A stretch of 64,000 bases of DNA from Hevea brasiliensis (GCF_030052815.1 NC_079507.1:14344141-14408140), one strand, 5' to 3'. Shown: positions 1-12,599, numbered from the stretch's first letter. Notes: generated from the letters alone by a model not told the origin. Numbers and translations are program-made.

Positions 1-417
1 TAAATTGCTTAGTTCATATGTAATTAACTTGTATATCATGTAAATTGTAAATTTATTCAATTAGTTTGCAAATTATTTAAATTAATGGAAATATGAAAAT
101 TTTGATATGTGAATGGAGTATGAAGGAAAGTGGATGGAAATGAATATGAGAATTGAAATACATGGATGATATTGAAATATGAGATGATTATGAGATTTTA
201 TTTTGAAAATATTGTTGAATTTCAAACAAGTGAATAGTAAAATACGCCAATGGTAATAGAAACAGGGGAAACTCCGCTGGTTTCTCCATAGAAAGATAAT
301 TGATATTAAAATATAACGAGAATAAAATTTTTAAAGGAATAAAGTAAGATAAAATAGGAAGCACCGAATGTAACACGCCTTGCTCAACTGCACTGTAATC
401 GGGTGAGGGGTGTTACA
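1..417 (+). mobile_element. 3' tail of a gypsy LTR, cut by the window edge
   Basis: The segment matches the last part of the LTR tail at about 16010-16514 (shared runs such as CTTGTATATCATGTAAATT and the closing GGGTGAGGGGTGTTACA) and ends in the canonical CA at 417. The same ending occurs at 10128 and 16514. The LTR start is outside the window, so I cannot say whether it is a solo LTR or belongs to a complete element. The ORF-like stretch on the minus strand here is not supported as coding. Confidence 0.7.
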
Positions 418-820
418 AAAATCATTAAATGACCATAATTTGGCAACATCCCACAATAAATTCCTGCATATCTATTCTATAATTTCATTTCCTATATGTA
501 ATCCAAATGCTTTCTTTTTTATTGCCTTCAGTTAGTATTATCGATTGGTTTTTTAGGAGGCATCTTGTTAATTTTAATTTCATTTTCTCAATCAGCAAAA
601 GATAAAAAAATGTGAAATTACCCATGTTCAATTTCAGCAAGAAACAAGCATGAAACTTGGTATGCTCAGGATTCCTAAAATAATTAAACATAAAAAAATT
701 TGATTTTTAAGGAAAATCTCTATTAATATAAATTTCCTTGTTGAAAAAAAAAAATCATACAAGAAAACAGTAAACATAAAGGGTAGCAAGCTTTGAGGTG
801 CTAAGGAAAAACATGCTTAC

Positions 821-933
821 CTAATGTATCGATTCCAAGTTGGGCATAGATTGGAGAGAAAAATCCATCAACAAAATGAATAAACCACCATGTTATGTAG
901 AAGGTGACAGCAATGGGGAATAAGATTACATTG
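821..933 (-). pseudogene. Single exon resembling COV1 / LIKE-COV membrane protein (DUF502)
   Basis: Read on the minus strand the exon encodes a hydrophobic segment including FPIAVTFYITWWFIHFVDGF followed by FSPIYAQLGIDTLG. From memory this matches the first conserved membrane region of the plant COV1/LCV family, integral membrane proteins needed for vascular patterning and vacuolar or Golgi trafficking. The downstream edge is a good splice donor (AG, then GTAAGC, minus strand, at 815-820). The upstream edge follows a pyrimidine-rich tract but ends GCAA rather than AG, so the acceptor looks lost. I found no neighbouring COV1 exon on either side, and an LTR tail lies within 400 bp downstream. 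It is either a gene fragment or one exon of a gene broken by insertions; a functional gene with distant exons cannot be excluded. Confidence 0.6.
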
Positions 934-1790
934 CAAAAAAAGTGAAAGAAAAAATAAAATAAAATAAAATAAAATATATAATTAAGCAGCATCTATTACA
1001 ACATTGAGCACAACAAGCAGGACAGTATGCAAATTCAATTATTAGCATTACCTATTTTAGAGGAAAGAAAGGATATGCAAGGATATGTCATTGGCTCACT
1101 ATGGAAAAAATCAGAAACAAAAAATCAAGTTAATAATAATAATAATAATTAGAAAAAAGCCTATTTTAGCCCTCATCTTCTCTCAGGAACAGAGATCTAA
1201 TGGATGGAAATGGAAATGGGTTGTTAAGAAAAATCATCACAATGTTGTAGTTATCTTTACTGCACTTGCTAAAAATAGGCCCGTAGAAGAATTTGAAGCC
1301 AAATGTTAAGGCTAAACTGAAAAAAAAAATTTATGGACATTCACCATTACAATATCAAACTAGGCTTAATATAGGAAAACAATACAGAGCTCCCTTTAAA
1401 TCGGTAAAATACCTATTTATCCTCCATTTGTAGAGCTACAAAAGTAAAACCCCTAAAAAATAAGATGAGGGTATAAACCTGTAGGAGAAGCTGATGGAGA
1501 AAGAGTTAACGATTTGGTGTTCAACAACCCTCTTTGATTTTTGATGTTTAGAATATTCCTTTCATCGTGAAGGAACAACCCAACAAAGATAATTATGGTA
1601 GAATATTCCTTTCAATGATTTTTGCAGCTATAGATGGGATTGAAAATTTTGGTAGATGGTTAGATTTGGCCAGCGAACCCTACCGTTTGTGAAAAATGAA
1701 AAAAAAATGATGCAAAAGAGGGCAATGAACTCAGAAGGATAATTATGTAATTTCACTAGATAAAAGGCAGATTACACATCTGATTCCTTC

Positions 1791-1815
1791 TTTTCTCTCC
1801 AATTTGGAGAGAAAA
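1791..1815. repeat. 25-nt perfect palindrome
   Basis: TTTTCTCTCCAA, one central T, then TTGGAGAGAAAA: two 12-nt arms that are exact reverse complements. It lies in unannotated AT-rich sequence and may be the centre of an old small inverted-repeat element, but no flanking duplication was seen. Confidence 0.6.
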
Positions 1816-2749
1816 TTTTCTGATGAAAATAAAGGCTATTTTCCTTCCCATCTTTATTTTCCTCTATCTATCCAAACAAGGGAAAATGTCCAATCAATCC
1901 TATTTTCCCTTGGTTATTTTCTTTCCCCTCCCCTTTCCACCTATCCAAACAAGCTGTTAGAATGGGAGGATTTTTTTTTTTAATTTTTAAATTATTAATT
2001 GTCTTTGTAAAGTCCAATGATGGTCGCGTCAGCGATCTTAAATTATTATATTTTGATATTACATATTGAAATATTTAGTTCTAAAAAATAATTTACAATC
2101 ATTGATTATTAATGGTAAAGTTTCAATTATTTTTTACTAGTATGAATTTTTAAATCTTTATACAAGATAAATCGAGATTCTTAAATACGATTTTAATTCT
2201 TATTCAGTTAATCAATCGTACTATAGTTGTAAAAACTAGATCCGTATAATTAGTAGGATTAATTTAACTGAAAATCAGACTAGTGACTTATTCATTTTAT
2301 ACTCTAAATCCGCTTAAGAGAAAATTAGAGTTAACTCTTTCAAATCAGCCAATTAATTGATAACTCAGTCAACCCGATCTGTTCAAAGAAGATAAACCGG
2401 TTCATTCCCTTAATAAAAATTATATGCATTGGAAATGTGCATGGTAGGATTTTATTCACATGACTCTTCATATTTGTTCATTACCACTTGAGCCAATAAT
2501 GTTGAAATGCATTATTTTGCTAATATATATATTATATAAAATAAATTAAAATTATTTTTTGTTTGCAATATAAAGTATTAATAGTTTTAATTTTAATTAA
2601 ATGTTTAAATTTATGAAAATTAATATATTTCTTTTTTTTTAATGTTATTTAATAATTTATTTGTAAAATTTAATAAAATTTTTGATATATTTTAATACAT
2701 TATCAATTAAATAATATGAAAAAATATAAAAAAAGTATTATGCGGGTCC

Positions 2750-3975
2750 ACTAATTTTTACTTCAAGGCCTCTGGTTCATTTTGTGATAAAATGGTACTT
2801 TGAGATTTCATACCGTTAGCAAATGACAACTTTCCATCTTCTCTCCGTTAAAAGGTGGTGACGTGAAACAAAAAGTTGTTAACGTGGAAGAGAAATATAC
2901 TGACATGGAATAAAAAAAAAGTGAAAATTACCAAAACAGTACTATTTGGTTCAACTCATTTTCATTCAGGGTTTATGATTCATTTTGTAGTAAAATAGCA
3001 CCCTAAGGTTTTGCACCATTAGCAAACTAAGTGAATATTTAATTGCCAAAAATAGCCGAAATCTATCATCCTTCATTTTAAGAATACCATGGAAAAGTTT
3101 ATGCATGTTTTCTTTGAAAAACTCAATTTGCCAATTCTAGTATTTTTTGATGACCAAGTTTCTAGACTTGAAGAATCTAATACAGTGTCCAGAAGTGCTA
3201 GGGAGTTCGAGGGGCAGCCTCAACCACGAACTCCTGAAGGCATTACTAATGGAAGCTGTGCCAAAAGTGAAAAAAGGTATCAGCCACCTCATAAAAGGAT
3301 AAAACATGTGGCTAGCCAACCAAGAGCACCTGCTCAATTTATCTGCTCTAATGGCAAACCCAAATTCTCAGTAATACTAATCTAGTAACTCATCCGGGAG
3401 CTTATGCCATCAGTGATCCTTAATAGTGATTCTGAAAAAAAGTGCAAACTCTAGGTTAAGAAATCTGTTGATAGTGATTCTGAAAGTCAAGGTCTTTATG
3501 TAGAGCTCCACATTAATGTATTTCACTTACGGAATCATTGTGCCTAAAGTGAATAAAATTTTTTTCTTGCATAAAATATCTTGGTGGTGTGGGAATTATT
3601 TTTCTCTTTTTCATTTTTTATTAAAAATATTATTTTTAATGTCACATCAGTAAAGTTTGACATTATCGAACAAAATGTTATGATTTGCTAACAGAGCGTT
3701 ACCATAGGGTACCATTTTACTACAAAGTAAACTTCAGACCTTGAATTAAAATACGTAAAACATATGGTACTTTTTATAATTTTCCTATTATTTTATATTC
3801 CACATCAACAACTTTCTCTTTCATGTCAGGACCTTTTGGCAAAGAGAAGACGAAAAGTTGTTATTTGCTAACAGTGCAAAATCTCAATGTACTACTTTGT
3901 CACAAAGTGAACCACATACCTTGAAGTTAAAAATGGGTGAAAACATATGGTACTTTTTTGTAATTTCTCCTAAGT
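2750..3975. mobile_element. Fold-back element with long imperfect inverted arms
   Basis: The left arm (about 2758-3030) and right arm (about 3640-3975) are imperfect reverse complements. The left arm reads ACTTCAAGGCCTCTGGTTCA, then TTTTGTGATAAAATGG and GTTAGCAAATGACAAC. The reverse complement of the right arm reads ACTTCAAGGTATGTGGTTCA, then CTTTGTGACAAAGTAG and GTTAGCAAATAACAAC. Each arm also holds two head-to-tail versions of the same unit (a TTTTGTxxTAAAATxG block followed by a TTAGCAAA block), so the arms are themselves tandem. Total size is about 1.2 kb. No transposase is visible, so this is a non-autonomous DNA element (fold-back, MITE or MULE-like). The outer boundaries and target duplication are uncertain. 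Confidence 0.65.
3089..3385 (+). CDS. Hypothetical 98-aa ORF inside the fold-back element
   Basis: An ATG-initiated open frame lies in the loop between the two inverted arms. I do not recognise the product: it has a hydrophobic N-terminal third (LNLPILVFF), then a charged and proline-rich middle (PQPRTPEG, RYQPPHKRIKH). There is no signal for a transposase or a known domain. It could be a captured gene fragment, since non-autonomous DNA elements sometimes carry host sequence, or it may be chance in a stretch that happens to be open on both strands (a 66-aa frame overlaps it on the minus strand). Low confidence as a real gene. Confidence 0.15.
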   Translation: MEKFMHVFFEKLNLPILVFFDDQVSRLEESNTVSRSAREFEGQPQPRTPEGITNGSCAKSEKRYQPPHKRIKHVASQPRAPAQFICSNGKPKFSVILI

Positions 3976-4047
3976 AATATATGTCTAAGTTTTATTTAAT
4001 GGTATACTAATTAGAGCCTAATTGAGCGTTAAACCCTTGAGCCTCTA

Positions 4048-7000
4048 TGTAATGCCCTCATCGTAGGTAGTCCGTACATTATACTGTTTCGATGACTAAT
4101 GTCTGTTCGGACAGCCAGAATGTCTGGAACTACACTTAAACTATAGTGAGGAGGCATGAATTGATGGGATAAATGTTAATAAAATATAGGAAAAATTTTG
4201 AGAAAATAAAATAAAAATTTAGAGAAATTATTAAATGGTACAATAATAATAAAATAACCTGATATTCACTATGAAGGGCATTTTGGTCATTTCACCCCTA
4301 GAGGTGAATTTTGATCTAAATGTCAAATTTAAGAATTTAGAGAATAAAATAATTAATACAAATTAATATTATGAAATGAATTAAGAAGAAAAAGAAAAGA
4401 AAGAAGAAAGGAAAAGAAAATAAAGACTTGTGGAAATTTAAAAATTTAAGTACACATAAATATATATATATATATATATAAGAGGACAAAACTCACCAAT
4501 CCAAAGTCATCTTCTCCATCTCTTCTCTCTCTCTTGTGCCGTCCGCCATTGTTGCCCTCTTCCTCCATTTTTTTTTCAAGCTTTAAGCTTGAATCTCACT
4601 TCATCCACTCACCAAAACCCATAATTCTCTTCATTAAAAATTTAGCCCACTCCATAAGGAAGAGCTATTGATAGTAGTAAGAAGCAAGAAAGTTAGAGTT
4701 TGGGAAGCTCAAGTAAGGTTAGTGCACTAATCCATCTCTTTCTCTTCATTAAACATGAAAAGCATGTTTAGCCAAGTATAAATTTCATGAAATTAAAAAG
4801 AAAATCTTGAGGAAAGAATCCCTTAAATTTTGGCAGCCCTAGATGAAGCATGAAATTGATGATTTTGATAGTTTTAATTTAGTTAGGGAAGTGAATTAAC
4901 AAGGCATTATATGTTGGAATTGATTTGCATAGAAATATATGTAATTGAAACTTTGAAACTAGGGTTTGTGTACATGATTTGAGGATTGTTGTGTAATTGT
5001 TGAGATTGACTTGGTTGAGACTAATTGTTGCCAAATTAAAGTGTTATGTATGCAAACTGAAGTAAGGAAGATGGAGGAGATTGAATTTTGGGAGTGTCAT
5101 TTTTTTGCAGGTTGGGACTCAATGAGTCTGGTGTGTTTGTTGAACCATAACTGAAAATGTGTGACTCCAATTGGTATGAGACCAATTAGAGGTGAAAGTA
5201 GGCTCAACATAGACCATTTTTCATGTAGACACCATGCCCAAATTTTGTTAAAAACTTGACCTAAACACTGCCCAAATCCAGATGACCCTGCACAAAACTC
5301 AGAAAATGACCAAATGAACAGTACATATTCGTTTGGTCATAACTCCCTATATACTGGTCCAAGTGACCCTAATTTGATACCATTGGAATGGTTATATATA
5401 GAGCTATAATTTTCATGAAGACTACTGAACCCAGAAATGACAAAAACTAAATCAAATTGCTGGCTCAAGTTGGGACACAAAACTGCCTAGAATTAGGTTG
5501 TCTAGAAACTGCTGGACATAAACTTACCCGACCAGTTTTGGCAAAATGGCCATAACTTGGTCTACAAGAACTCAAATGTAATGAAACTAGTGGCAAAATG
5601 TCCATAAGACATAGACCTACAAAATTGGTATTTTGATGGAAACCTAGAAATCAAAGAGAACTAAGTCAAATAGTTAAAAACAAGTCACTGCAGCAAAACC
5701 TGAAATCTGACCAAACTTCACTTGACCCCAAAACAGTAGTTTAGTCATAACTCTCACTAGAAAAATCCAATTGAGATGAGCCATACCTTTCCAGAAATCT
5801 AAGAGATAATAGGGATACAACTTTGTTTTAGGAATCATCCATAAATTATGAATTTAAGAACCTCAAAAAGTGACCTGCAGTCTGTGACACCCCTTACCCG
5901 TCTACAGTATATCCGAGTAAGCTATGTCAAACGGTGTACCGGAACACTCTATTTTATCTTAATCATTTTTATTCTTCCTTAATTAATTTTTATCATAGTT
6001 TTGAATATAACTTGTGAAATATAATTCATTTAAGTCATTTATTGAAATTATAATTTATTTGAGGTTCCGAAAATTTTATAGAAAATCCTGATGCAGTACC
6101 AATAAAAATGGCGAAAACAGTTCTTCGGAACCTGTGAAAAACACTTCCGATAATCATATTCAATCATTCTCATACTCCAATATCATCAAAATCTCAATAT
6201 TTTTCAATAACATTTCTCAATCATTCATTTCTCATGGTACTCATATATATAAGCAATAAATAAATACTCAAATTTTCCATTTATAACCACAATTTTCACT
6301 ATTTACGTTAACATCAAAATACATTATATAAGTCTCATTTACACAATAGAAAATAAAAGATAGTTATAAAATACCAAAATGAAACCTAGTGTCCTACCAA
6401 TGCACTGAGGATGGTGAGGTGACACGGACACTATGCAGAGCTGCAGGAGGTCTCACCCAGTCTGCGGTCTACTGGGCTCTCGGTCAGTATCTCGGAACCT
6501 CTGGCGTGGCAAAAGCAACGCGCTAAGCAATAATGCTTAGTGGTGCAATAATAAAATAAAAGGAAATAACAGAAAATAAATATGTATTGAATGTATCGAT
6601 GTCTTACTTGTTTTGTTCTTGTTATATTTATTATTTCATTAAATTTATCCACTTTCATTTTTGGTTGCCCAAGTAACCTATCTTTGACGATCGGATGGAT
6701 AAACGTAAACCGCCTTTGGGTATCAAGTACCTCGGGCCGTCACACCATCGGTCACATATGTATCTCCGGTGTGCAGCAGCCTAATAAGTCAGTAAATAAC
6801 ATTAGGCACAAGGCCAAGTCTCAACACAATGTCAGAATGGCTAAAAGCCATGAAATCACAGAATGGCATAATGCCATGTGCAGTACTGCTAACTGAACCC
6901 TATTGGCATGCCAACCTATCCAAACCAATCTTGTTAGGTATACTAGGGCATTTGATACTTTTGAATTTTGTAATTTTTGAATTTCAAGCTTTGGTGTTAC

Positions 7001-10000
7001 TATTCACTTTATTAGTCAACAAAAATGTTTACTTTTGCATAGAAAATAGGTACATTGGTTTTAACACTCCCAACATACCACATTTTGCATTCAAAACTTG
7101 TTGGCATTAATCACCAATACCATTTCTAAGCTTAAAACTAAGGGAGCAGAATTTTCAGTTTTTATACCCTAACTTTACTGTTCCATTAGTTACTGTTGCA
7201 GTGGGAATTTGAGAAAATGATAAACATGAAAGTTGTTCCTTATTTTGTCTTGTTGAATTTATTTTTTTGAATCACTCCATTTGGAGTTTTTTAGCTCAAG
7301 TTATGGTCCAAAAACCACAACTGGCCGGATTAAAAAATTTCAGAACTGACCATATCTACAGTGCAGTGAATAGTGACTGCAATTGCCTTGTTGGATAGGT
7401 TCTGATCATAATTTGGAGTAGGTTTCTCCATGAAAGTTGTTGTTCTATATCTTAACTTGTTGCTGTAAAAATTTCAGGTCAATTGGGCCATTCTACAATG
7501 AGTTATGGCCAAATGAACAATCACTATTCATTTGGTCATTCTGCAGAATCTAGTGGCAGGACATCCGGATTGGGGTAAGTTTTTGGTCCACTTTCTTTGA
7601 TCTTTTGGGCATGGTTTCTTCACCAAAATTGTGCCATTATGTGTCTAGTTTCATGTCCAATTGGCCAAACACCAATTGAACCTACACAGCCCAAGTTATG
7701 GTTATCCAAACAGGCTGGACTCACAGCCACCCTGCTGGTTTCACTAGGCAGCATACCAAATCAGTTTGTAATGCTATAATTCACTCTAAGTTATGGTCAA
7801 CTTACCTCAAATGGTCACTAATTGACCATTAAAATTTTCATTCACCATTACATAAGCAAAGTCCAAGTTTCTCTCCAAAACCCTAATTCGCCATATCAAT
7901 TCACACCACACACCTTAGTTAAACACACTAATTCATTATATATATATATACACTTTAAACACCATCTCTAGTCCACTCTAAGCCCATCAAAACCATCAAA
8001 ATCATCACCCCCAATAGGCTGCCAAAATTCACCATTTACCCTAGCATGTTTAATTTTCTTCAATTCCACAATTTCCTAGCCTAACTTAATGTTTTAACAT
8101 GAATATCCAAAGGAAGAAGGAGAAAGATGGCACTAACCTTGTTGGAGCTAACTCCCAAGCTTGATAAACTTCTTTATTTTCACTTCTTTTTTCTGCCCAA
8201 AGCTTCCTCAAGGTGTGGGGTGAATTTTTTGTGAAGACAACTAGGGCTTTTATGGTGTGGAAGCTAGGGAAAATCAAGCTTGAAAAAGCTTGTCCATGGA
8301 GGTTAGGGAAGAATGGTTCACGGCCAGGAAATGAAGAAGAAAAGGAATTCTGGTTTTTCTCCATTTTGCAGCCCATTTGACCACTTTTAAGTTAGTTTAT
8401 GCCATGTGTCAACACTTGAGTGGGTGAAGGCACACTAATGACATCATGTGATGTCATAAATTCCCATTTAATTCATTTTTTTCTTTTCTTTTCTACTCAT
8501 TTTCAATTCAATTTTTAGTAATATTTATTCACATTTTATGTTATAATAATTATTTACTTAACTGGAGAAGTCGGCCAAAAATCACTTCTGAAAGCGAAAT
8601 GACCAAAATGCCCTCCGTTTGGCTTAACGGGCCAAAATTGTCTGTACCGATTGAAAAATTTTTCTAAGTATTTTCTTGGCATTCTAATGCCATAAGAACC
8701 TCAATAACCCTTCTCTGGAGTCCCAAAAATTATTTTATGAATTTTCTCTCGGGTCTAGGGCTCCTAGTTGCGAGAACCGCAACTTTTCACTAGGTTACCC
8801 ATCGTTAGGGCACCGGCTCGTTTAACTTGGTGGTATTTTATTTCTAAAATTTTTTCTAAATTTTTCTTATTAATATTTGAGTTAATTATGGTTCCTCACT
8901 TTAGTTTAAATATTTTTCCGGACGTTCTAGCTGTCCGGACCGACACTGGTCACCGGAACAGTAGAATGTAAGGAGTTGCTACAGGGAGGGTGTTACACAG
9001 TCATTGACCTGAACTGAACACTTGTTGGCACAGGGTACATGAGCCCAAGTCAGTTAATTGGCCATAAATACTTCCACAAAACTTGAAAAATTGTGATACA
9101 AATTTCTCAATGATCATAAGACATAGGGAAAAATTTTTTAAGAGATAATTGTATTTATTTTGTCTATGATCAAATCAATGCATTGGAATGAGAATTACAT
9201 TGGACTAAAGTTTGTCTAAATTGAGATTTTCATATTTAGTTCTTGAATTTCTGATTTCTTCTAATTTTTTGTTACAAAACCCGCCCCAATCTTTGTCTCT
9301 TCTATTTTCCATTACACAAGTGCACGAAATTTAATAATTCAGTCTCTACGGTTCGACCTAGATTTACCACTTGCTATAGAAAATATTTCATAATTGGTAA
9401 CTTCAGTAATTTAAATTTTGGTGGATTCGACACCCATCAATGACTAAAAAGATCCCAATTAACTTAATTGCTTCCAAAAGACTGTAAATTCATATAATTG
9501 TATATTTCTTTATAATGTTATACACAGGATAATTATTTCAATTATTTTGATATTTTTATTTCGATTTATGCACCACTAAGCAATATGCTTAGTGCGTTGG
9601 TTCTTACCACACATAGGTACTGGAGAGCAGCAGCAGTAGTAGTGCTGAGACTGGACTTGGACCAGATCTGCTACAGTGTGGGTTGTTACCTCATCAGTTA
9701 TTTTTGGTAGGGCTCATGTACATATTAGATTTTGCATTTTAGTATTGTATGTAATTAAATGATGTAAATAATTTTGGATTGTATATAAATTGTAAATATT
9801 GTACTTGACTCTATATGAATGAAATGAGTTATTATATTTTCTTGAAAAATTTATATGAGCAAATGAGACATGATATGATGAATGAATAGATGAAACAGAT
9901 ATAAATTGTTTTAACAGCTAACAGTAAAACCTGTCATGCACTAATTAAAAATAGTGGAGACTCTGTTTGGGTCTCTATAAAAATAAAATGAGATAAAAAA

Positions 10001-10128
10001 AAATTTTCTACACTTAAAATAATATGATTAAATTAATACGGTATAAGACAGGATAAAATAGGGTGCTCCGACACCGAATGTAGCATGCCTCACTTGACTA
10101 TATTGTAGACCGGATAAGGGGTGTTACA
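4048..10128 (+). mobile_element. Gypsy-type LTR, split by a solo LTR (probable)
   Basis: The left edge TGTAATGCCCTCATCG is followed within 110 bases by a block (CGATGACTAATGTCTGTTCG GACAGC, split here) homologous to the opening of the other Tekay LTRs in the window. The right edge ends ...AAGGGGTGTTACA at 10128, as at 417 and 16514. A TATA-like (AT)n run at about 4460-4482 followed by CT-rich sequence at 4500-4560 resembles the promoter and leader of the LTR at 50412. The solo LTR at 5883-8997 interrupts it. The five bases outside each end (CTCTA and AAGAC) do not match, so the two ends may come from different copies joined by recombination. The stretch at about 9240-9440 (GGTTCGACCT... GGTGGATTCGACACCC) looks foreign to this LTR family. 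Confidence 0.5.
5883..8997 (-). mobile_element. Solo Tekay-family LTR (3115 bp)
   Basis: The plus-strand left end TGTGACACCCCTTACCCG and right end GGGAGGGTGTTACA are the inverted ends of the LTR also found in element A at 25370 and 28480, and the length is almost the same (3115 against 3111 bp). The five bases on each side are identical: CAGTC at 5878-5882 and 8998-9002. A clean target duplication around one LTR with no internal region means the element body was removed by LTR-LTR recombination. An (AT)n run at about 7938-7953 lies where the LTR promoter is expected, on the minus strand. Small open frames inside it (for example 8086-8376) are not supported as genes. Confidence 0.9.
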
Positions 10129-10320
10129 AAGACTATAAGAATTCAATCACCCACTAGAAATCCATCCAACTAGGATTTTCATTTCCTACTTTGGAAGTGT
10201 AGGATTCGCCAAGTTAGTGGGAGGACCAATTTGATTAAAAGACCATAATCATTTTGGTTAATTACTTGATACATTTACTAATTAATCTTGTTATTTTTTG
10301 CAGTTTATTTTTTGATAATA

Positions 10321-11146
10321 ATGAGCACACAACAACCACCACCATCCAATATCCTTGCGAGCATACTTGATCATAATAGGTTAACTGGACCTAACCTTTC
10401 TGATTGGCTTAGAAATTTAAAGCTTGTTCTGAACCTAGAACATATTGGATATGTTCTAGATTCAAAGATTCCTGGTCCCTTACCTCAAGGGGCCACTCTA
10501 GAGGAATCAGAGACTTTGGACAAGTGGAAGGAGCATGATATGAGAGCCAGATATCACATGCTTGCTTCAATGACTAATGAATTACAGAAGCAACATGAAA
10601 ACATGCAAAGTGCAAATGAGATCCTCCTTCACCTGCAAGAGTTGTGTGGTGAGCACAGTAGAAATGCTAGATATGAGATATCTAGACAGCTATTTCACAT
10701 GAGGATGTCAGAGGGATAAAATGTAGGAGATCATGTCCACAAGATGATTCTGCTTATTGAATAGCTGGAACATCTTGATTTTCACATGGATTTCCAACTA
10801 CAGACGGGTTTGATACTTCAGTCCTTACCAGAGTCATTTGGGAATTTTGTGACAAATTTTCATATGACCAAGCAAGAGTGCACTCTGGCTGGGTTACTTA
10901 ACATGCTGATTACTGCCCAAAAGAATATGCTGGGCAATAAAGGAAAAGAGGTAGCTTTGGTTGCATCTTCTTCTTCTGCTGGAAAGTCCAAGAAGAAGAA
11001 GGGCAATAAGAAAAGGAAACCTCAAGTTCTTGGACCTTCAAAGAAGATAGCTAAACAGAAGGGTAAGACCAAAGCTGACCAAGGCAAAGGATAGTGTTTC
11101 ACTGCCAAAAGGATGGGCATTGGAAGAGGAACTGCCTAGAGTAGCT
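10321..11146 (+). pseudogene. Ty1/copia gag (broken)
   Basis: The capsid-type reading begins at ATG 10321 (MSTQQPPPSNILASILDHN) and has the typical plant copia gag pattern (LTGPNLSDWLRNLKLVLN; later HMRMSEG, then LPESFGNFVTNFHMTKQECT). A lysine-rich basic tract precedes the nucleocapsid. The frame is interrupted by stops at 10717-10719 and near 10762. The zinc knuckle is split by a one-base loss near 11104: the first Cys is in one frame and CQKDGHWKRNC in the next, so the CX2CX4HX4C motif is not readable. There is no intact 5' LTR upstream; a gypsy LTR tail ends at 10128 and an apparent leader fills 10129-10320. Gag would form the cytoplasmic particle; this copy cannot. Confidence 0.85.
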
Positions 11147-12570
11147 TGCTTTTCTGAAGGACAAGAAAGATAAACCTTCAAAAGATATGTCTATATCTTG
11201 TTATTTAGATTCTGATGATGCTCATAGTTCATCTACAACTTGGGTTTTAGATACTAGTGTTAGTTCTCACATTGCTTTTGGTATGCAGGAACTAGTAAGT
11301 AGTAGCATTTTGCAGACATGGGACTCTGGATTGGTAATGGCTCAACTGTTGAAGCTTTAGCCATAGGAACTAAATCTTTGTACATGTATGGACATGTTTT
11401 GTATTTAAATAATATTATGTATGTACCTGATGCTTTTAAGAACATCATTTCTGTATCTAGTTTGACTAGAAATGGTTATGAATTTCTGTTCACAAATGAT
11501 GTTTGTAATATTTATTTTGGAAATGAATATGTTGGCTCGGGTTATATGCATGATGGACTTTATTATTTGGATAATAATGTTAAATATAAATCTAACGCAA
11601 GCAATCTAAATGAATGTAATGCCATGTTGAAAATCAACTCAAGTTCAAAACTTCTCTGGCACTTAAGATTAGGTCATATTACAGAAGATAGGATTACAAA
11701 ACTGGAGAAAATGGAGATTTTATCCTCATTGGGTTCTGAACCTACTCCAACTTGTGAATCCTGCATTCGAGGCAAAATGACTAGATCACCTTTTGTTGGA
11801 CAAGGGTTAAGAGCTGAAAATATTTTGGAACTGATACATAGTGATGTATGTGGTCCATTTAAGGAAATGGCTAGAGGCGGTTTTCATTACTTTATTACCT
11901 TCACTGATGATAAATCAAGGTTTGGGTATTTGTATTTGATGAAATACAAAGATGAATCATTTGAAAAGTTCAAAGAATTTAAATCTGAAGTAAAGAATCA
12001 AATAGGAAAAAGTATTAAAACTCTTTGATCAGATCATGGAGGTAAATACTTAAGTACTGAATTTTATGAATACTTGAAAGAGCATGGCATTCTTTCCCAG
12101 CTGACTCCTCCAGGGATGCCACAATTAAATGGTGTGTCTGAAAGGAGAAATCATACCCTATTAGATATGGTACGCAGTATGATGAGCTATACTGATATGC
12201 CAGTCTCCTTTTGGGATTTGCATTAGAATCAGCTTTGCATATTCTGAATAGGATTCCATCAAAGTCAGTCTCTTCCACACCTTATGAGATATGGCATGGA
12301 AGAAAATTGAGTCCTAAACATGTTAAGATTTGGGGTTGTCTAGCTTACTTTAAAAAGCTGAAGACTGACAAATTGGAAACCAAATCAGAGAGGGGTCGAT
12401 TTGTTGGGTATCCAAAAGAAAGTTTTGGATATTATTTTTATTTGCCTACATCACAAAAGGTTGTGGTAAGTAGAGATGCCATATTTCTTGAACAACAGTT
12501 TATTCAAGAAGGTAGCAAAGAAAGGCAAACAAAGTTAGAATTAGAGAATTCTGACCAACCAACAAATTAG
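11147..12570 (+). pseudogene. Ty1/copia protease and integrase (broken)
   Basis: The protease active site appears as WVLDTSVSSHIAF, where copia proteases have Asp-Thr-Gly-Ala; the Gly and Ala are replaced, so it should be inactive. Integrase follows: the zinc-binding part (LLWHLRLGHITEDR, then CESCIRGKMTRSPF), the first catalytic Asp (LIHSDVCGPF), TFTDDKSRFGYLYLMKYK, and after a stop at about 12026 the next block SDHGGKYLSTEFYEYLKEHG and NGVSERRNHTLLDMVRSMM. A frameshift lies near 12215-12226, after which ALESALHILNRIPSKS and YEIWHGRKLSPKHVKIWGC continue. The order PR-INT before RT is the copia arrangement. Several stops fit CGA-to-TGA or CAG-to-TAG change. Confidence 0.88.
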
Positions 12571-12599
12571 TTAGATATAGATCCATCTAGTCAATCTAT

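Larger units (their letters stand above)
418..2749. other. Intergenic or intronic host sequence, low complexity
   Basis: Apart from the COV1-like exon at about 821-933 and a palindrome at 1791-1815, I see no gene here. The stretch is AT-rich with simple repeats: an (AAAAT)n-like run near 953-975, an (ATA)n run at about 1133-1150, and poly-T at about 1969-1982. The text around 1860-1960 has the phrase ATCCAAACAAG twice, of a kind often seen near plant MITE remnants, but no element ends could be fixed. Confidence 0.5.

Noticed and set aside
4459..4482. AT-repeat runs (also 27423, 34321, 50936) as replication origins
   Set aside because: They occupy the same place in related LTRs, upstream of CT-rich leaders, and are better explained as LTR promoter microsatellites.
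6431..7110. Several 60-100-aa frames within the solo LTR
   Set aside because: Frames are not kept in the homologous LTRs of element A and have no recognisable domain.
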